This document shows, in pieces, positions 38,521-50,994 of a DNA stretch of 64,000 bases. The notes beneath the pieces are model-generated. The model saw only the letters and a list, made by a program, of their open reading frames with translations, had not been told where the DNA came from and made no database searches. The translations under genes and the position numbers were made by a program. Within the stretch, counting starts at the first letter, position 1. Every line of letters begins with the position of its first letter. This DNA comes from Agelaius tricolor (Eukaryota > Chordata > Aves > Passeriformes > Icteridae), in the NCBI GenBank assembly GCA_023055355.1, contig JALJCS010000009.1:47522501-47586500 (forward strand), read 5' to 3'.

Positions 38521-40137
38521 GCCTACTTAATAACTGGAATCTCTTGTTCTGCTGCTGCTCCCCCTCCTCTTCCCACAGCTCCTGTTGTTTGAGCAAGATA
38601 TATAAAGATACCTTTGTTACCCTTTCTGGAAAAGGAACAGCTTCTTCAGTCTTACAGTTCTTTGAGAATTTCTCCACTTTGAGTTTTTATTTGGTCCTTG
38701 CAAAGGAGGCCACGGCCTTGGCAGCAGAACTGGAGAACATTTAAAGGTATTTAAAGCTTCCTGATCCAGGCCAGTGGGTCAGAGCTCACAGTTCTCTCTT
38801 TCTCAAAAAGGGGGGAAAAAAAGGGTGGGGGAAGTTAGAAATCTTGTTCTATACTTAAGAGAACACTAATGTCTTTCCAGGAAACAAACGTGGTTTACAT
38901 GATTTTGTTGCTTCTGCAGCTGATAGAGGCTGAAGCTGTGATTTCTGATATGACCATGGGTGTGAACCTGGAGATCCCAGTTCCATGTTAGAGCCCTTGA
39001 ACCACTCCAGCACCCAGTGCCTGCTGTACCTGTGCAGCCACTCCTCCTATTGCTGCACACTGGTGGCTAAAATGCCAGAATTCAATTAATAAAGCAACTC
39101 CTTTCATTAAACATTTCAGGAAGAGCTCAGATTTCTAAACACAGATTTTCCCAATCAGCAGCAGAGCCTGACCCTTGTGTACTTTCAAGACATTTACTCT
39201 TATAATTGTGGCCAGCTTTAACATAAACATAAATCCTCCTGGAGGGAGCCTTTCCAGAGGCCAAAGATGGGTTATTTGCAAGGCTTAGGCCTCTGTGTGT
39301 TTTATCAGAAAGCAATCTGAGTAATTCCAGTGTTTTATCCTACCATGCCTATTTTTCCATTCCACTGGCAAATGGATTTCATATTCCATTTCCCACACAC
39401 CCCATCTGCACAACAATAATTTGTGTACCTTTCAGCTGCCTTTATGGAGTGAACTGGTTTAGCTGTTCCTCAGGAAAAGGCATCATAAAATGAGGTGTTG
39501 GTATGCTGTGTACAAGTGGTTTTCCTCAGAGCTGTTCGTGCTGGCACCGGGGTCTGATAAGAACAGAGTTAAGATTCATTTCAGATGGAACCTAGAGAAA
39601 TTTGTTTCCCTCCACACAATTTGTCCTGTTCAGCATGGAGCACTGGGAGGTTTTTTTCAGCACTTTACACACTTGAAATAATCCAGTGGGGTCGTTGGCT
39701 CAATTATTTCTCTAATACACCAGAAGAAATGTTTTCATCTTCTGTAAAAGTGCCACACTCTTTGTTTTCTTGATTGCTGCTATTAAATAATTAGGCTTTT
39801 CTAAATTCTTTGCTTGTCTTGTGACAAATATTGACTGCAAATTTTGATAATTCTGATTAGCAGAGAAGTCTTGGCAATTAGGTGGAAATACAAACTAACA
39901 AAGGCTTAGCTTTCCAAGCAAGAGATTTTCACAATGTTAGGCTTTTTTTTTCCTGTTAAAATGCTGGGTTTGGTTTTGTTGACATTTCTAATAGTTGAAA
40001 ATAATTTGCTGATTCATTACTCAGAAGAACAAATTTCTTATATAAACAAGGTGGTGTTTTTCTCTTCTTTAAAAAAAAAATTTAATGAGAACTCAAACTT
40101 CCTCACACTTCCTTATTTGTTTTTTTTTTCTGTTTGT
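38521..40137. other. Unique DNA, no gene seen
   Basis: No gene recognised. Homopolymer runs (T8-T10) occur near 39942, 40070 and 40121. Confidence 0.55.
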
Positions 40138-40262
40138 CAGATATATATATATAAAATATATATTTTTAATATTTATATATAAATCTATATGGAAATATAC
40201 AGATTTATATTATATTCTATTTAGAATCTATATTTAGATTCTATGATGTAGAATCTAAATAT
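40138..40262. repeat. AT-rich tract ending in a perfect 14-bp hairpin
   Basis: TA-rich sequence (40140-40200) passes into repeated 'tagaatcta' / 'tagattcta' motifs. The last part is a perfect inverted repeat: arm 'atatttagattcta' at 40230-40243, loop of 5, arm 'tagaatctaaatat' at 40249-40262. Confidence 0.9.
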
Positions 40263-42562
40263 CAGGGATTCGTTCCAGCCTTAGATAAGAAACATTTTGC
40301 AAAATACTCTGAGGGTTTGCTGGTTCCCTGAGCACCTCATACCTCCATGTGTGAAATGAGTGGTCTCCTGTTACCCTTACCCACATTTTTGATTAAAAAA
40401 TTCAACTAACTGTAAATGGATTAAAGGCAGCACAGGGATAACCTTGTTTGTTAAGTCAATAAAAGCCTAGACTGAAAGGACTGTAAATCTATGAAATATT
40501 TACTGACATGTTAATGTTATCCCTGCTATTTCCAAGCGCACTTGGAGCATTTCCTGTCATGTTAATTAAATGTTTCTCCTTCTATTTCTGCCACTTAGGC
40601 CAGGTGGCTGCTAAATCAATCAAAACATGAGGCTGGGAGAGGGAAGCTACAATGGAAGGATTTTCCCACCTCACCACAGCTCACAGGTACAGAGGGAATT
40701 GTCCTGAAAAGAGACATTGAGTCACCTCTGGAACAAATAATCAGGGATCCATTACCTTTAAGGAGCTCTCCCACTTTATTGAGGCTCTTGTCTCATTGAT
40801 CTTCAAATAGGAACCCTTTTCACTCTAGCTTAAATTTGAACCCATTTTTATTGCCATTACCTAAAATCCTTCCCTTTTTTTTCCTTTCTTCTGTTTTTTC
40901 AGTGGTAGTTAGTTTTTTTTTGTTGTCCTTAAGAAGAGAAGTAGTTTTCTTTTCTCTTCCATTGCATTTTATTTAAAAATGTGGTTTCCAGGGCCAGCAG
41001 CCAACTCAGCCGTTGCCTCTTAGAATAGAGATTTGACTGGAATTTATGGAAGAAATATAGGTGTGAGGCCTGTGAGCAAGGGCTGCCTGGGACTGGGTTT
41101 ATAACAGCCCCCTTTGTCCTGCCTGCCATGGATGTTGGGCACACAAACGCATGAGATTGCTGAGATGGGAGAAAAACTGGCTGTATTTGAGCACAGAGAA
41201 AAACTGTGGGGGAGGGGGAAAAAAGGGACCTTTGGATATAACTTTTCAATGTGCAGACAGAGCAGCTTTATTAAGGCCTCTGAATCTTTTAATGCCTCTG
41301 TTTTGGAGCTGGCTGGGCAGGAGCCCTCTTTGTACCAGGAACTGTGGGAATTGCACCTTGCTCTGGAGACAGAAGGGCCCAGATACCCCTTTTTGCTTGA
41401 GAAATGAAAAATCCTCCCATACAGTGGAAAAAATGTGTGATATTTTTAATTCACCTTTCTCTTACTCGTGCCTGCATTGGAGAGGTGTAAAGGCTTTTCC
41501 AGCTTCATTAAACACTTGCCCCTAAAATCTCTTCAAATGCAGCTGCTCTTTACTTTTCTTGCACTAAAAAAAATGTGCTAAAGATGTGCCAGCACAAGGA
41601 TATGGGCACAATCCACCTCCTCTGTTTTGGAAGATGGCAAAGCTTGAAGGCAATTTCAGAAAGATCTTGACAGATCTGCCTCAGAGCCAGGACCACAGCA
41701 GCTGTAGGATGACACAGTTGTCACTTCCTCCTCCCTACCCACCTTTTTGGTTAAATAGAACTCAAAATGGGAGAATTCAGCCAGACCTGGGAGCACCCTG
41801 ATTTAGTGACTTCACAATGTCCTTCAAGTTCACACAATGCCCTTAAAATTCACTGATATTGGAGTACCCAAGGGGGGATCACAGACTGCCCTGCTTGGTG
41901 ACAAATGTACCCCTGAATGACCAATGGTTATTTTTCCTGAGAAATTATTTTATCTATACTTTGGTCTTTTTTTTTCTTTTCCAAAAGAATTGTGTATTCT
42001 CATCTATCAATCAGAAAAAAAAGCCGCTTTAAAATTCAACTTAACCCAGTCTGTGGTTGTTCATCTTCATATGTTTAATGAAGGTTAATGTGAATCCCAT
42101 TAATTTGGTCTGCTCAATGTACCCAGTGCCTTCCAGCCTTGTCAAAGCCACTGATCTCAGTCTCCTTCACATCAACATTGGAGCATGGCTTAACTTATAA
42201 ATTCATTAAGTCAGGAATACAGCTCCTGACAAGTGCTAAATGCATCTCACATCTAACAGCATTTGTCAAGAGTCTTTTCTCATTAAGCTCAATTTGGGTT
42301 TTACAAGAAGTTCCCTTGGAGATGCTGGCTGTTTTCATCTTGCAGCAGCAGTAAAGAGTATAATAGTCTCTTAATTGATCCCTGAGGAACTGCAAATGTG
42401 CAGAATTGCTGCTTTGTCTACTGCCTTCTCCCAGGGACAGGAGCTCTTGGGTGAGTTTAAGGCTGTGTGATGAACATGCCGTTGGTTTCTGAGCTTCTGT
42501 TCCATTTGGCTCCTTATGAAGAGAGCTGGGGGTTCTGCTCTGTGCTTGTACAAGGAACCAGA
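40263..42562. other. Unique DNA, no gene seen
   Basis: No gene or transposon recognised. Two overlapping frames at 41114-41525 (97 and 124 codons) are unrecognised and partly cross a G-rich 'gggggaggggg' spot. Confidence 0.55.
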
Positions 42563-42962
42563 GAATCACAGAAGTGTTCAGGTTGAAAGGGATTGAGGAT
42601 AATGCAGTTCCAGCCCTCATGCAATGGGCAGGGTCGCTTTTCTATAAACCAGGTTGCTTAAAGCCACATCCAACGTGGCCTTAAGCACTTCCAAGGATCC
42701 AGGGGCAGCCACAGCTTCTCTGGACACCTGTGCAAGGGCTTCATCTCCCTCATAGGGAAGAATTTTCTTCTCATGTCCAATCTAAACCTACTCTCTGTCA
42801 GTATGAAGCCATTGCTCCTTGTCCTGTCCCTCTAGACCCTTGTAAAGAGTCCCTCCCCATCCTTCTTGCGATTTTCTTCAGGTACTGGGAGGCCACAATG
42901 AGGTCACCCCAAAGCTTCTCTCCTCCAGGCTGAACAATCCCAATTCTCCCATCCTTTCTCTC
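42563..42962 (-). mobile_element. CR1 LINE 3' region, 400 bp, minus strand
   Basis: Read on the plus strand: 'gaatcacagaagtgttcagg', 'ccagccctcatgcaatgggc', 'ccacatccaacgtggcctt', 'gatccaggggcagccac', 'ccctcatagggaagaatttt', 'tccaatctaaacctactctc', 'ttgaagccattgctccttgtcc'-like text, 'ccctccccat', 'aggccacaatgaggtcaccc' and 'ctcctccaggctgaac'. This is the full order of a reversed CR1 3' end. It is diverged and inactive. A 141-codon minus-strand frame (42195-42620) that enters it is rejected. Confidence 0.93.
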
Positions 42963-44140
42963 TACCCAACTTGGTGGACTTATTTTTGTCCAGAAGCTCT
43001 TACAAGGACACTGAAGGATGAGACAGAAGGAGCAGGAAGAAGGGGGACAACCTGTGGCACAGACTCTATTTCCACTTCCCTCCTTGAATGGAGCAAGGTT
43101 TTCCTCTGGCCCAGGCTCTTTGAGCAGATACTGCTTGTTATCTTCTCTACAGCCTACAATGGGTGCTCTGCGTTGCTCAAAACCTGTTTATTTAAGAATT
43201 GTTTGATAGTCCCTCTTTGGAAACTCATTAGGAGCTATTCACACCGTGTTAAAACTCGGGAGACATTAAATTTCACCTAATGCTTCCTGAAAAGCTCTGG
43301 CACCTGGCCTGTGTTTCAAGAAAGAGTTAAACAGGGAATACACATGGCAAAAGAGCATACATAAAGCTGTCCCCACCTTTCCCTTTGCAGTAACAAAACA
43401 CAGACCTCTTTAAGGGGAAACTCAAGAAAGTCATTCAAAAACAGTTCTTTCATAACTTATCAGTACCTTACATGTTATATTGTACAGGTGTCACTGTGTA
43501 ATCCCCCACTCTCTCAACAATTTTTATACCAAACTGAGGATTTAAAAGGTCCATCTGGATTTCCTCTGGCTTTTCCTCCCAACATTATTCAGTCTCTGTT
43601 TCTTCGATCTTTGCTAAGCTGGTGGAACATGCCCTCAAATGTCACTTGCAGCACTTTCATATTCTACACTGAAAGAAAATTAATGGAATAGAGTTTGCAA
43701 TTCAAATCCTGCCACTGACAGACATTTGCTGAGGCAAAGTCAGGAGGTTCAATTTAGAAGCTGTAAACTGTTACAGGGCTGTAAATTCCTATTCCATTAA
43801 TGTTGTGCCACACTTAACTGGGGGAAGAAAAGAACCAGCCCTCAGCTTTTTTGGAGCTTATGAAATCTGGGGTGATCATGGTGCTTCTACAGCTGCTTCT
43901 TCTACCTGTGCCACTTGAAACTCCAGGTGAAAATCCAGCACCTTGGCCTTTTAACTGAACTGTAGATTCCTAATTGACAGGCACTATTTATATTTCTACA
44001 TATTAATACCTCTGTGAGCACTGGCAGAATTGTAATTCAATAGAGATTTATTAATAATGACTTAGGGATTATTTAACTTACTGAATTATGTTCTCTCTTT
44101 GAGTCATCATGAGTTTTCTTTCCTAAGACGCAGCAAAGCA
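42963..44140. other. Unique DNA, no gene seen
   Basis: No gene, RNA or transposon recognised between the CR1 copy and the GA repeat. Confidence 0.6.
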
Positions 44141-44341
44141 GGAAGAGGAGAGGAGAGGAGAGGAGAGGGAGAGGGAGAGGGAGAGGGAGAGGGAGAGGGA
44201 GAGGGGAGAAGAGAGGAGAGGAGAGGAGAGGAGAGGAGAGGAGAAGAGAAGAGAAGAGAAGAGAAGAGAAGAGAAGAGAAGAGAAGAGAAGAGAAGAGAA
44301 GAGAAGAGAAGAGAAGAGAAGAGAAGAGAAGAGAAGAGAGA
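44141..44341. repeat. 200-bp purine-only GA mosaic microsatellite
   Basis: Almost 200 bp with only G and A on the plus strand. Successive blocks differ in unit: GGAGA pentamers (about 44144-44166), GGGAGA hexamers (about 44167-44202), GAGGA pentamers (about 44212-44242) and GAAGA pentamers (about 44241-44337). It gives false open frames on both strands (44073-44359). Such mirror-symmetric polypurine tracts can form triplex (H-) DNA. Confidence 0.97.
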
Positions 44342-45695
44342 AGCAACTAAAAACCACAATTCACCAGTCCAAGATAAAATTCAGCAACACCCCAAGAGGC
44401 ACCAGGTACTATAGGTTTTGTATTAGCAGCATTCCATAAAAATCCTACTTTTGCTATTTAACTCCCACATCTCTTTATGGCTCTATACAGTTAACACTGA
44501 GTTTGAAACCAGGATAAAATATTAAGAACCTTAGAAGGTTCTCCTTCCATTTTTCATTTCCTTCTCTCTTACCACCACCATCACCATCATCACAACCAAC
44601 ATCTTTTTCCATCCGATAAAAAAAGGAGAGTTATGGGAATAAAATGCCACAGATGTTTCCACAATATATTCTTGATACATTTCTTATATTACTTATATGT
44701 CCTTGAACTCTAGATTCTTTTGTATCTTGTCATGTCTAGCCCTACTGCAGTGCCTTCCAGAGCAAATTCTGAGTGTATTAATTAGAACATGTGCTCTGGT
44801 TTTCTTTCCATCTCAATTTCTTGTGATTAGAAAATAGGATCAGACAACATAATCCGATTAGTTCCCTGGTCCTGCTGATTAACTGTGGTGTTTCCCTGGA
44901 CATCTCAGTGTCTGAGCAGGCTCCTTGCTCCTGCAGAGGACAGACTGTCACGAGAGAGATTGTTTTACCACTCACTGAAATTTAACCTGTATGAATAATG
45001 GACTCCCAGGAGAAACCATGAAAATCAGTGTCCTCCACAGTAGGATAATGCCAAAACCAGGTTTGAGTTTCAAAGTCACCAATGAATCAAGAAGGGTGAA
45101 AAATTATGTCTGAAGAACCATTTCCTTTAAGCCTTGTTCTTGCACAGCCACAAGGTTTCTTGCAGTATATCTGTAAATTTTACTTCCTTCATTAAATTAA
45201 TCAGTGATTTTCACTGAAGCATTTCTCACACATTTAAAGGTCTGGAGTTTTTGGGGTTCTTTTCACTGCAACTTTTAGTGTGAAGAAAAAAAAAGGGAGA
45301 ATAAATTTTCCTGAAAACTTTTCCACACCATTACATTTATTAAAATTTTGGTGTACAATTTTAACTAAAGTCAAACAATATTTTTCTGAAACAGCTGTGG
45401 TCATGGATTCAGTTCCAAAGTAACATAAAGGAAAGTGCTTTAACACATTTTGTGAGCACCTCTAGCTTTGCACACTCTTCAAAAACTCACATTGGCTCAA
45501 ATTAGGCACTGGTGTGTTATCTAAACCTTAAATAATACATCTGTTTCTTTTCCAAAGATTTCTTGAGTTGGTTTTAGGGTTCAGGATTATTGCTAAAGGA
45601 ATAGTGGTTATTTTGGTTAACAGCTGCTGCTGTTGATAAGAAGTCTTTGTATGAGGGTAATGTATGTCGAGGTTGGGTGTTTTCTCTCTTTTCAA
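44342..45695. other. Unique AT-rich DNA, no gene seen
   Basis: No gene or transposon recognised. A CACCAT-rich patch lies at 44572-44600. Confidence 0.55.
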
Positions 45696-45748
45696 TTTTC
45701 TTTTTCAATTTTAACTTCTTCAGTTTTCTTTTTCAATTTTAACTTCTT
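45696..45748. repeat. 28-bp tandem duplication, pyrimidine-rich
   Basis: Unit 1 (45696-45723) and unit 2 (45724-45748, last bases diverged) share 'ttttctttttcaattttaac' followed by 'ttctt'. It looks like a simple local duplication. Confidence 0.85.
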
Positions 45749-46337
45749 ATCCAGCTTCTTTAATGGTAAGGCCTTGTCCACTCAGAATCCCAGAAAAGCA
45801 CTTTTTTATCGAGGCTTCTTTTCTCTGTTGAGCAGCAAGGAACAGCTGGTAGGGAATTCTAACCCAGAGTGAAAGTGGCTTAGACTCTCTCCCCCTCTCC
45901 CTTATTCCTCCCCAGAAGAATTACTTTGCCTTGAAAGCACACTGATTATTCTGGAATAAAGTAATATTCCACATATCATGCTCCCAGGGGATGGGGGTGT
46001 GCTGAGGCTACTGCTGAAGGCCACTGCTACAGTTAGCCCAGTTAGTTTTCCTATTCAACTTTGCTTTGAAAACAAATCCTTTCCACTTCAATTTTAAAGA
46101 ATCAAATGATTATGAGCAGGTGAAGAGAGGGAAAATGGAATACTTCATTTTAACAAGAAACCTGGCAGCTTTTCGAGTTAAATCTCGTAAAAGTGGGACT
46201 TAGGAATTTGCCTCAATCATCAGCTTGAAAGGTATTTTTCTTTCCTCAAGAAGTGTCAGCTCCTTGAGATAGAATAAATCAAGAGTGAGGAAATCAATGG
46301 AACTGTTGGGGAAGATTTTGAAGGGAAGGCTCAGAAC
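45749..46337. other. Unique DNA, no gene seen
   Basis: Nothing recognised before the next CR1 copy. Confidence 0.5.
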
Positions 46338-46609
46338 AGAGCCAGGTTCTGCTCCAGGCCCAGCAATGGCACCAGAGCCACAGGCAGGGACTGAGCCCAG
46401 CAATTCCCCTGCACAGGAGGCAGAACTCCTGCCCTGGGCAGTGCCCAGCCCTGAGCAGAGCCCAGAGAGGCTCTGGGGTCTCCTCCCTGGGATATTCCAG
46501 AACCTCTGGACACACTCCTGTGCCCAGGGTTGACCCTGTCTGAGCAGCAAGGTGGCACCAGTGACCCTCTGTGCTCCCTTCCAGCCTGACCCATCCAGGA
46601 ATTCTGTGA
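46338..46609 (+). mobile_element. CR1 LINE 3' region, plus strand
   Basis: Recognisable blocks are 'gaggctctggggtctcc', 'tccctgggatattcc', 'gaacctctggacacactcc', 'tgtgcccagggttgaccctg', 'ctccc-ttccagcc' and a final 'attctgtga'. This corresponds to a CR1 branch with the 'ctggggtctcc..gatattc..gacac' 3' region. It is GC-rich compared with its surroundings, which explains the 142-, 87-, 82- and 73-codon frames that overlap it on both strands. Confidence 0.82.
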
Positions 46610-49600
46610 GTAAGAATTTCTTACTCAACCCATAAAAGGTGTAACAGCAGAAATAAATGGGCTTAGATGACTATGAGTGGAAATTCCAATTATCAGTAAA
46701 ATTAACCTCTGATTATTTTGAAGTATGTGAGGTTTTGCATACAGAAGCCACGGGACAGGCTGGCATTAACAGCTCTGTAGGTCAAAGTCACTTTTACATT
46801 CAGGGTGTGACTTTTAGGATTATTCAAAGATTGCTCATCCCATTTTTGTGCTATGACAGCACTGAGAAGTTTGGAGATGCCAGCACCCCAAGATGGTGTT
46901 GATGGCTGGCTGGCCACCTTCTTGGCTGGGACAGAGGGCAGGCAGGAGGACTTCTCCTGCAGGCAGGCATGCAACCTGTGCATACACAAGGAGAGATTAG
47001 CCAGGGGCCTTTCATGCTTCTGAGACTTTGACTACACCAGCACTGAGGAGAAATTGCCAGGCACAGCTTGGAAGCAGAGCAATTACCCATAATTTGATGA
47101 GTCTGAAAGGTCCTGAGCATTGGCTCCAACTCAGGTAAGAAGCAGCAAGATATTAAAAAGCCTCTCACCTCCCAGAGTCAGAAGACTGCTTAATATCAAG
47201 TGTTTGGTGGTGGGTTTTTAGCACATTGCACTGATTCCACTGATCTCCATACATTTGCTTCTTCCTGTTCTCCCCAGCCCCCCATAAATTGGATTAAAGG
47301 CTTGTATGATTGATAGGTTGAATTCATCAGGCAGAAGATTGGGGTCAGAAGGAATTTCCATTAAAAGCAAACTGGAAATGATCTGAGGAAGCCTGGAGGA
47401 GGAGCTGAGGGGGCTGAACAAGGAAATATTTCTCTGGAGCATTTGGAATGGATCACTCTTGTATTCAAATTAAAAGCAAAGCAATCTGACATTGCAATTT
47501 GGGTGACTTTGTTCCAATACAGTTTCTGAGGAAGTCCAGAATTCTTTCTTAAGACTTGCAATACAGCATGGAGATGCCATAATTTCGGGTCTGATTTTGC
47601 TGAGGGAAAGGAAATGTCAGGATCTGGAAATGTGCATGGGGAAATTAAGACAGAAGGCACCTCTGTTTTATCTATTTCCACAGGAAGTAGAAAGCTCTAA
47701 CCACTCCTTTTAATGGAAGGTAGTAATAATTTTATTCTAATTTTAGATCATTACTTGCATCATTTTGGGGTTTTTTGTTTCACACCAAATACCCCTCTAG
47801 CCAGGTAAGCCTTAAATAAAGACACAGCCTTTAATTGCTTTAATCATGTCCCATTTGTTTGAAAGAGACATAACACTGACATAAATCTATGAAGGACTTG
47901 CTTGACATCATTCATTCCAAATCATGATCACAAAAGATTGATAATCGTTTTGTTGGGTTTTTTTTTCTCTTGCATTTTCCACAGTCACTGGGGAATTTCC
48001 ACCAGGATGCTTTCTGGACACTCCAGGGATCAGTTTGGCTGGAATTTCTGTTGTATTTTGCACAGGACATGGCGAGTGCTTCATATAAATGACTTTTTGC
48101 ATCAGCAGGATGGGGAGGCAGGGGTTAGAAACAAGCTAATACTTGTTTGGTATTGTTACTTGTGTTATCACCATCTGGTGCACAGCTAAAAAAGTACCTA
48201 AAATGATTCTGTTACCACCTGGCATTTTCTGGCAGAGCAAAATGTTGGAATTGGCCAATAGAACTGCAAAGTGAGAGTTAAAACACATCTTGAGGTTGAA
48301 CTAATGCTAAAATGTCTTTGATACTGTGTATCCACCTCAAGTGGAAAACCCGGGGGGTGGGGGGAAAGAAAAAATTAAAAGCAAAAAACAGATTTGGAAC
48401 TCTAAAAATCTTCCTGATTTTAATTTATCTGCAGAAGGAATTCAAGCAAACAGAAACATTGTAAAAGTAGAAATTGAAAAAGATGCAGCACACTAAAACC
48501 AAACAGTATCAAACATTGGCTGGTTTATCTCAAAAATGCAATAAATTGGAGGCTGATGAAACCAAAGAGCTCCATTTACAGATGAGATTAAGCAGTCAGG
48601 ACAAATTTATTACTTTTGGATTAAAAGCAATCACGCAGCATTTGTAATCAACAGAAGAAAAAGCAAATGTGATGCTCGTGATCAGGGAGAAGCTGAATTA
48701 ATTGCTACATGTGTTCCTGCACCCTCAGTGCCACCAATCATTCCTGACAGGCAGGTATCAGGTCACAGATGTTATTTTTTTCCCCAGTTTTTCTACCCAC
48801 ACATGCACACACTTTTTTTTCCTAAATGTTTTGAAATGAAAAAGTCCCTTCTGGCCAAGTTGAAGAGAAAAAGTGCAGTGCTTTATTTGAAATTCTGATA
48901 GGAAGCCAGTTTGGGGACATGACTGCAGCAATTCTTCTGAGGACTGAGAGCCCTCAGCTGTGGAATGGATCCATCACATTCCTCAGCACATGGGAAGGGT
49001 GGGGCTTTGCTTGCAGCATCCCTGGCAAAAGGAAACCTTTCAGAGCAGCTTCCTTTTGGCTCTGGGGAGAAGGCCCCAGCAGTGTCAACCTGCAGGGATG
49101 GCAGCAGTGCTCACCAAAGTGCAGAAAATGCACCAAAATTGGAAAATGGGCTGATGATCACTGGCACAGGATGGGGTCATGCCACACATCTTACAGACTC
49201 TGCAGTGTCTTGGTGGAGGGAAGTTTTCAAGGAGATTCACAGTCCCACACTTCTGCTGTAAATTAATATATCTGATCTTTTTTATGGTCCTTGCTTTGCC
49301 CCTGTTAGCACCAAGATATGCTGTGTAATAAATAGAAATCAGTGTTGAATTTAAGGAAGGAAATTGTTTGTTTTGCTTATTTAGCTCAGAAGTGAATGAG
49401 CTGAAGTTTATGTTCATATTGTACCATGGTTAACATTTCTCTAGTGAGCGGCCACCAGACATAAACAAATGAGTTCTGCCCACAATTAAGTTCAGCAGGT
49501 AACTATTAGAGAGTTCAGATTTTCCTATAGAGTTGCAACTTCTGTTATGGAAATTGAGAACATAAATGCATAACTTCTGTGGAATTCGTGAATCTGATTT

Positions 49601-50171
49601 AAATCTGTGTGATTTATTAAGAGCTGGAAATTGAAACTTTTCTGCTGAGTGGCTTATTTTGATTGGTGGTGTGAAATTCCTTCCCTTGGTTTAGGAAGTA
49701 TTTGAAAAATGTAAGGTAGAAAAAAGAATAGCTCCAGCTTGACAAGAAGCAGCCCATTGAACTGTGATTCTGTAGTGACAAAATTAGGATACACATCAGA
49801 AGCACTAAAGGAATTACCTTTTAAAATTGGTTTAATGCCATGTCATGTTACTGTCTAGAGCTCTGTGACCAGATCACTGAGGGGAAATCCTTGTCTGAAA
49901 TGGTTTCACTGAGGTGAATTACAGATAACTTGGAGAAAACTTTCTGGTTTTCTCCAAGAACTTCTCATGTGGAGTACAGCAACTTTTTAGTTCAACTTCT
50001 TCAGGAACCTATGTAAAAATAATGCTGGGAGAGAATTTGGACTACTGTAAAGGGGTATTTGAAGAAAAATTGAACTCCAATATTTGGGTATGAACCAGAT
50101 CCTGTAACCCAAGTGACAAGATTTGCTTATGGACTAAATTAATTGCTGTGAAGGGATTGATTGTACAAATC
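46610..50171. other. Unique DNA with one hairpin, no gene seen
   Basis: No gene recognised in about 3.6 kb. A perfect 12-bp hairpin lies at 49929-49958 and a combined acceptor/donor motif at 47803-47806. Frames at 48919-49266 (115, 98 and 64 codons, overlapping) are unrecognised. Confidence 0.55.
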
Positions 50172-50640
50172 CTGTGTCCAGCTCTGAGCCCTCACTCCAG
50201 GAGAGACCTGAAGGGGCTGGAGCGTGTCCAGGGCAGGGAACAGAGATGGGGAAGGGGATGGAGCTCCAGGAGAGGCTGAGGGAGCTGGGAAGGGGCTCAG
50301 CCTGGAGAAAAGGAGGCTCAGGGGGGACCTTGTGGCTCTGCACAACTCCTGACAGGAGGGGACAGCCAGGGGGGAACAGGGACAGGAGGAGAGGGAATGG
50401 CCTCAGGCTGGGCCAGGGCAGGTTTAGGATGGAGATTAGGACAAAATCCCTCACAGAAAGGATTGTCAAGCACTGGTGGGAGCTGTCCAGGGAAGTTGTG
50501 GAATCAACATCCCTGGAAGTGTTCTAAAAACCTGTAGATGTGGTGCTGAGGGCCATGGGTTAGTGATGGGCTTGGCAGGGTTGGGTTAATGGTTGGATTC
50601 GATGACCTTGGGGGGGTTTTCCAAACTTGATGATTCTTCT
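50172..50640 (+). mobile_element. CR1 LINE 3' region, about 470 bp, plus strand
   Basis: The order 'tgtccagctctgagccctc', 'ggagcgtgtccagggcaggg', 'gaggctgagggagctggg', 'ctcagcctggagaaaaggag', 'gaccttgtggctctgcac', 'ggccagggcaggtttagg', 'attaggacaaaatccctcac', 'catccctggaagtgttc', 'ggttggattcgatgacc' and 'ttgatgattcttct' is the end of CR1 ORF2 followed by its 3' end. It is one of the longest CR1 copies in the window. Small indels break the reading frame, so it is inactive. Confidence 0.95.
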
Positions 50641-50994
50641 GGAGGTTCTGGAGCCCAGTTTATTTTAATGTGCTGTCAGAACCAAGCTCACTGTGGCAGA
50701 TGTGCTGCTCTAGGGGCACTGGCAAGGCTCAGACACCTCAGCTTGCCTGGATAGAGAAGCCCAGTCTTGGACCCATGTATTTAACAAACTCGAGGGGCAA
50801 GAAGGACATGGGTGGAAAGAACTTAAATCCACAGGTTTCAGGGGAGAGCTGAGGAGAAATGGCCTCAGCCTTTAACATTTAGTCAGGTTTTGATCTGAGC
50901 TGGTGAAATCCTGAGCTGCTCACAGCAGAGGATCTGCATGAGAGATTTCAGCAGTGGGGTCTGAGCTCTCCACCCAGCATGGCAGGGAAAGCTG
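50641..50994. other. Spacer of unknown origin
   Basis: GC-moderate sequence between a CR1 copy and the SINE-like segment. Part of it could be the 3' body of the SINE, but I could not recognise it. Confidence 0.45.

Noticed and set aside
44073..44359. Frames encoding RREEK or SSLLF repeats
   Set aside because: They are translations of the GA mosaic repeat.
46200..46628. 142-codon minus-strand frame and overlapping frames
   Set aside because: They overlap a GC-rich CR1 fragment.
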